9,243 nucleotides of DNA, from NCBI GenBank assembly GCA_013694495.1, contig JACDCH010000210.1, positions 1 through 9,243 of the forward strand, written 5' to 3'. Origin of the DNA: Acidimicrobiia bacterium (GTDB taxonomy: Bacteria; Actinomycetota; Acidimicrobiia; Acidimicrobiales; JACDCH01). Shown here in pieces: positions 6,053 through 9,243 of the stretch. The notes beneath the pieces were generated by a model. It saw only the letters and a program-made list of their open reading frames with translations, was not told the DNA's origin and made no database searches. The number at the start of each line of letters is the position of its first letter. Positions within the stretch are counted from its first letter, which is position 1. The translations under genes were made by a program, and so were the position numbers.

Positions 6053-6151
6053 TCAGTGCGAGACGAGGGCCCAGGCGCCGATCATGGCGACGCCGTAGCC
6101 GACGCGCCCGGCGGCGATGGCAGTGACGACCTGGCTGGGTTCGACGGGCAT
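6053..6151 (-). CDS. Possible 32-residue membrane peptide or remnant downstream of cca
   Basis: An ATG at 6151 opens a 32-codon frame (MPVEPSQVVTAIAAGRVGYG, then VAMIGAWALVSH) ending in TGA. It begins 9 bases after the cca stop codon on the same strand. Residues 7-31 are hydrophobic enough for one membrane helix, broken by a single arginine. The AAGRVGYGVAM stretch resembles the start of small actinobacterial membrane proteins, so it may be the truncated head of one. No clear ribosome binding site is seen; translation could be coupled to cca. It is short enough to arise by chance in GC-rich DNA. Confidence 0.35.
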   Translation of the reverse strand: MPVEPSQVVTAIAAGRVGYGVAMIGAWALVSH

Positions 6152-6160
6152 CGGCCAGTT

Positions 6161-7579
6161 CTACCGGTTCGCCCACCACTCCTTCAGCCGGCGCTCGGCC
6201 TCGGCTTCGCCCAGCGGGCCCTCCTCGAGGCGCAGGTCGAGCAGGAACGACACCGCCTGGCCGACCTCGCGACCGGGCGGGATGCCGAGGACCTGCATCA
6301 CCCGGTTGCCGTCGAGGTCGGGGCGGATGGCGTCGAGCTCCTCCTGGGCGCGGAGCTCGGCGATACGGACCTCGAGGCGGTCCATGCGATCGGCCAGCAT
6401 GCGGGCCTTGCGCTCGTTGCGGGTGGTGCAGTCGCAGCGGGTGAGCTCGATCAGCTCGTCGAGCAGCGGTCCGGCGTCGCGCACGAACCGGCGGACCGCG
6501 GCGTCGGTCCAGCCGCCCTCGCCCTCGCCGTAGCCGTGGAACCGCAGGTGCAGCTCGACCAGGCGGCTGACTGCGTCGACCACCTGGGTCGGCTCCTTCA
6601 GCTCCTGGAGCCGCTTGCGGGCCATGCGGGCGCCGACGACCTCGTGGTGGTGGAACGTGACGCCCTTCGGGCCGTAGCCCCGGGTGCGGGGCTTGCCGAC
6701 GTCGTGCAGGAGCGCAGCCAGGCGGGTGAGGTCGTTCGGCTCGCCGTCGGCCTTGTGGGCCCTGACGTTGCCCACCACCGCGATCGTGTGGCTCAGGACG
6801 TCCTTGTGGCGGTGGATCGGGTCCTGCTCGAGGCGCATCGACGGGATCTCGGGCAGGAACCGGTCGAACAACCCGGTGTCGTGCAGGAACCACAGCCCGG
6901 CCGCGGGATCGTCGACGATCAGGAGCTTGTGGAGCTCGTCGCGGATCCGCTCGGCCGATACGACGCCGAGGCGGGTGGCCATCGCCGCCGCCGCCCGGAC
7001 GAGGGCGTCGTCGGGGGCCAGGCCGTAGCCGGCGATGAACCGGGCGGCGCGCAGCATGCGGAGCGGGTCGTCGGAGAACGACTCCTCCGGCGTGAGCGGC
7101 GTCCGCAGCCGGCGGTGCACCAGCAGGTCGGTGACGCCGTCGAACGGGTCGACCAACTCGGGGACGACGCCGGCCTCGACCGGCAGCAGGAGCGCCATCG
7201 CGTTGACGGTGAAGTCGCGGCGGGCGAGGTCGGGCTCGACCCCCCTTGCGAACACGACGTCGGGCTTGCGGCTGTCGGGCGAGTAGGCCTCGGCCCGGTG
7301 GGTGGTGATCTCGAGCACCCGGCCGCCGACCCTGGCCGCGATGGTGCCGAACCGTGCGCCCTGGTCCCACAGGGCGTCGGCCAGCGGGGCCACGATCCGG
7401 CGCGTCTCATCCGGGGTGGCGTCCGTGGTGAAGTCGAGGTCGGGGCGCTCGACGTTGCGGTCGAGGAGCACGTCGCGCACGATCCCGCCCACCAGGTACA
7501 GGCGGTGGCCGGCAGCGTCGAATCGGGCCGCCAAGGGGCGGCACTCGTCGAGGATCGGGCGGATGCGATCGGGGATCAC
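6161..7579 (-). CDS. cca: CCA tRNA nucleotidyltransferase (HD-domain type)
   Basis: Adds or repairs the 3'-CCA end of tRNAs using CTP and ATP; essential where tRNA genes lack encoded CCA. The 472-residue protein is of full length for the actinobacterial form. N-terminal class II nucleotidyltransferase head: LYLVGGIVRDVLL (28-40), with the metal-binding D47 and D49 in RPDLDFTTDA. NTP-recognition region: ARRDFTVNAMAL (119-130), SDDPLRMLRAARF (169-181) and SAERIRDELHKLL (208-220). An HD domain follows: H256-H258 region, LLHDVGKPRTR (290-300, H292-D293) and FHHHEVVGARMA (309-320). In related enzymes the HD domain removes phosphate groups, but that activity is not shown here. The C-terminal DLDGNRVMQVLGIPPG (421-436) is the family's usual ending. 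The start is GTG at 7579; no ribosome binding site is visible, and a TAGCGT -10-like box (7589-7594) sits 9 bases upstream, so a near-leaderless mRNA is possible. Confidence 0.96.
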   Translation of the reverse strand: MIPDRIRPILDECRPLAARFDAAGHRLYLVGGIVRDVLLDRNVERPDLDFTTDATPDETRRIVAPLADALWDQGARFGTIAARVGGRVLEITTHRAEAYSPDSRKPDVVFARGVEPDLARRDFTVNAMALLLPVEAGVVPELVDPFDGVTDLLVHRRLRTPLTPEESFSDDPLRMLRAARFIAGYGLAPDDALVRAAAAMATRLGVVSAERIRDELHKLLIVDDPAAGLWFLHDTGLFDRFLPEIPSMRLEQDPIHRHKDVLSHTIAVVGNVRAHKADGEPNDLTRLAALLHDVGKPRTRGYGPKGVTFHHHEVVGARMARKRLQELKEPTQVVDAVSRLVELHLRFHGYGEGEGGWTDAAVRRFVRDAGPLLDELIELTRCDCTTRNERKARMLADRMDRLEVRIAELRAQEELDAIRPDLDGNRVMQVLGIPPGREVGQAVSFLLDLRLEEGPLGEAEAERRLKEWWANR

Positions 7580-7615
7580 GGGTCGACGACGCTACGAGAT
7601 CGGGCCCGGAACGAA

Positions 7616-7649
7616 CGACGCCCCGGCAGGAGATCCTGCCGGGGCGTCG
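7616..7649 (-). terminator. Strong intrinsic terminator hairpin of the DUF11 gene
   Basis: A perfect 15-bp stem, CGACGCCCCGGCAGG (7616-7630) with CCTGCCGGGGCGTCG (7635-7649), around an AGAT tetraloop. It lies 17 bases after the DUF11 stop codon. On the minus strand it is followed by TTCGTT, a short T-rich tail. It separates the DUF11 gene from cca, which would then need its own promoter in 7580-7615. Confidence 0.75.
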
Positions 7650-7666
7650 CTCGACGAGCGGATGCG

Positions 7667-9243
7667 CTACAGCGCAGTGGCCTCACGACGGACCCGGCGC
7701 AGGGCCAGGGCGGCGAGCCCGAGGGCAGCCGCCAACCCCCACATCGAGTCGAAGCCGGTGCGGACGAGGCCCCGGATCCGGTCGGGCGTGGCCGCGGGGT
7801 CGTTGGGGGCCAGGATCGACCGGCCCGTGATGTTCGGGCCGGGCGTGGTCAGGTCGACCGGACCGGTCTCGTTCGTGTCGGCCCTCGCCGTGTTCGGGAG
7901 GGTGCCCGTGGCGTCGGGGTTGACCTGGACGATGATCCGGAAGGTGATGCTCTGCCCCGGGGCGAGGGTGCCGACGTTGAACGTGAGCGTGCGGCCGTTG
8001 GCCGTGCAGCCGTCGCTGCAGCTCACAAACGTGACCCTCGGATCGAGGGCGTCGGTGATCGTCGTGCCGGTGCAGGGCTGGCCACCCGAGTTGTAGAGGT
8101 TCACGAAGTAGGCGAACTGCTCGCCCCGGAACACCTCGACGTGGCTGGCCGACTTGGTGGAGCCGTTGATGGCGCACGGGCCGGAGCCGGGGGCCTCGAC
8201 CGCGGGCTCGGTGAGCGTGAACTCACGGGTCACCGTCCGGCCGTCGCAGTCGGCGGCCACGGTGACGAAGTCGGTGTAGCGGGACCCGACCGTCGCGTTG
8301 GCCGGGACCTGCACCCGGATCCGCAGCGTGACCCGACCGTTCGGGGCGATCGGCCCCACGTCCGGGAAGGCGATGTTGAACAGCGCCGGGGGGGCCGCCG
8401 GGGTGATCGTTGCGCCGGCGGGCTCGGTCGAGAGGATCGTGGTGCCGGCGGGGCCGCTCAGCACGTCGTTGACCCGGACGTTGGTGAGCGTGCAGGTGCC
8501 GACGTTGCCGACGGCGATCGTGTAGTCGAAGCTCGAGCCGGGGATGGCCGGGCCGGAGTTGACCTTCTGCAGCTCGACCGGGTTGTTGGTCGGGCCGCCG
8601 CAGGTGATGCCGCCGACGGGGGCGACGACGCTGGCCGACAGCGGGGCGAGCTCGATGAAGCCGAGGGGCTGGGTGAGGTCGAGGCCGAGGGCGGCGAGGA
8701 GCTGGTTCAGCACCTCGGCCAGCGGCTCGGTGGCGCCCACGGCGGCCGGCGGCAGGATCTCGATCCGCAGCAGGGCGGCGTCGACGCTGGCGCTGGTGCC
8801 GTCGGGGGCGACGGTCTTCGTGACCGGGATCGACAGGCGCACGATCGGCTGCAGCGGGGCGAGCAGCGGGTCGAGCCCGTCGATCAGGTCTCCGAGGGTG
8901 AGCCCGACGAGGGTCTCCTCCTCGACGTCGCCGGCCTCGAGAGTGGCCACGTTCTGGCCGGCGATGGAGACGTTGACGATCGGGTCGTCGCCGAGGACCG
9001 CGGCGCCGCCGGGGATGCCGGTGGCGACGACGGTGTAGTTCGGCGCCCGGGCGACGCTGACGGCCAGCACCGAGGCGATGCCCGGAGCCAGGCTGTTGAG
9101 GAGGTCGACGCTGCCGATGGTGGCGCTGACGCTGGCCGAGACGGCCCGCTGGTCGTTCTGGCCGCCGGTGGCCGGGAGGCTGGTGGACGCCTCGACGTCG
9201 ATTGCGCCGTCGTCGCCGGCCGTCACGTCGACCAGTGACTGAC
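7667..9243 (-). CDS. Secreted-type DUF11 repeat protein with C-terminal membrane anchor (5' partial)
   Basis: The frame runs off the right edge (codons before the GTG at 9226 read QSLVD), so the signal peptide and true start are not visible. Residue numbers count from that GTG. Residues 28-205 form an unrecognised beta-rich domain with many V, A, L, T and P residues (SVSATIGSVDLLNSLAPGI, VEEETLVGLTLGDLIDGL). Residues 215-340 form one DUF11-like Ig-fold repeat (PGSSFDYTIAVGNVGTCTLTNV, PNGRVTLRIRVQVP). Residues 355-455 form a second (EQFAYFVNLYNSGGQPCTG, LAPGQSITFRIIVQVNP, LPNTARADT). Seven cysteines, several of them close together (C403, C407), suggest disulfides outside the cell. The C-terminus has LVRTG (487-491), then a hydrophobic stretch (about 496-509) and RRVRRE: a membrane anchor shaped like a sortase signal but with V in place of P. 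Likely a cell-surface structural or adhesive protein; specific role unknown. Confidence 0.78.
   Translation of the reverse strand, partial: QSLVDVTAGDDGAIDVEASTSLPATGGQNDQRAVSASVSATIGSVDLLNSLAPGIASVLAVSVARAPNYTVVATGIPGGAAVLGDDPIVNVSIAGQNVATLEAGDVEEETLVGLTLGDLIDGLDPLLAPLQPIVRLSIPVTKTVAPDGTSASVDAALLRIEILPPAAVGATEPLAEVLNQLLAALGLDLTQPLGFIELAPLSASVVAPVGGITCGGPTNNPVELQKVNSGPAIPGSSFDYTIAVGNVGTCTLTNVRVNDVLSGPAGTTILSTEPAGATITPAAPPALFNIAFPDVGPIAPNGRVTLRIRVQVPANATVGSRYTDFVTVAADCDGRTVTREFTLTEPAVEAPGSGPCAINGSTKSASHVEVFRGEQFAYFVNLYNSGGQPCTGTTITDALDPRVTFVSCSDGCTANGRTLTFNVGTLAPGQSITFRIIVQVNPDATGTLPNTARADTNETGPVDLTTPGPNITGRSILAPNDPAATPDRIRGLVRTGFDSMWGLAAALGLAALALRRVRREATAL

Noticed and set aside
9161..9178. 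LPATG motif in the visible start of the DUF11 protein
   Set aside because: It matches LPxTG by letters but is far from the C-terminus and is not followed by a hydrophobic helix and basic tail, so it is not a sorting signal.
6056..9238. Very long plus-strand open frame (1060 codons) opposite cca and the DUF11 gene
   Set aside because: Its product is a D/G/R/V/A-rich low-complexity sequence without domains. The minus strand carries the unmistakable cca and DUF11 motifs across the same bases; it is a shadow frame in GC-rich DNA.

Overview
The window is very GC-rich and densely coded, with long spurious open frames on both strands. The gene content points to a high-GC Gram-positive actinobacterium: an actinobacterial-type inositol-3-phosphate synthase (first committed step of inositol lipid, mannoside and mycothiol synthesis) coupled to a PadR regulator, an actinobacterial-type CCA-adding enzyme, and GTG starts on at least four genes. 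The gene styles resemble Acidimicrobiia, but that placement is inference from protein style, not a measured match.

Layout from left to right. Bases 1-1112 (+) hold the C-terminal part of a DUF4139/MuiA-like protein that enters from outside the window. Bases 1132-2191 (-) hold two small signal-anchored proteins with near-identical N-terminal anchors and different exported domains; one resembles a pre-peptidase C-terminal (PPC) beta-sandwich. A divergent control region follows, with a good promoter (2288-2316) and a 23-bp near-palindrome (2326-2348). It leads into a padR-ino1 operon (2385-4057) joined by an ATGA overlap. Next (+) is an unusual protein with two peptidoglycan-binding-like domains flanking a putative HExxHxxQ zincin (4126-5256), then an SAM-dependent methyltransferase (5300-6028) whose ribosome binding site lies in an 8-bp hairpin. 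Convergent to these on the minus strand are the CCA tRNA nucleotidyltransferase (6161-7579), possibly followed by a 32-codon membrane peptide ORF. At the right edge is a large secreted-type DUF11 repeat protein (7667-9243, N-terminus outside the window) with a C-terminal anchor, closed by a 15-bp-stem terminator hairpin (7616-7649).

Functional links: only padR-ino1 is a clear unit, with the PadR protein probably controlling itself and ino1 through the palindrome. The rest is a mix of housekeeping (cca), envelope proteins of unknown role (MuiA-like, two anchored proteins, DUF11 protein) and one candidate novelty, the PG-binding/zincin protein, which lacks a visible Sec signal. I see no transposon, CRISPR array, tRNA or rRNA. 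No stretch longer than 300 bases lacks a gene; the longest gap is the divergent region 2192-2384.
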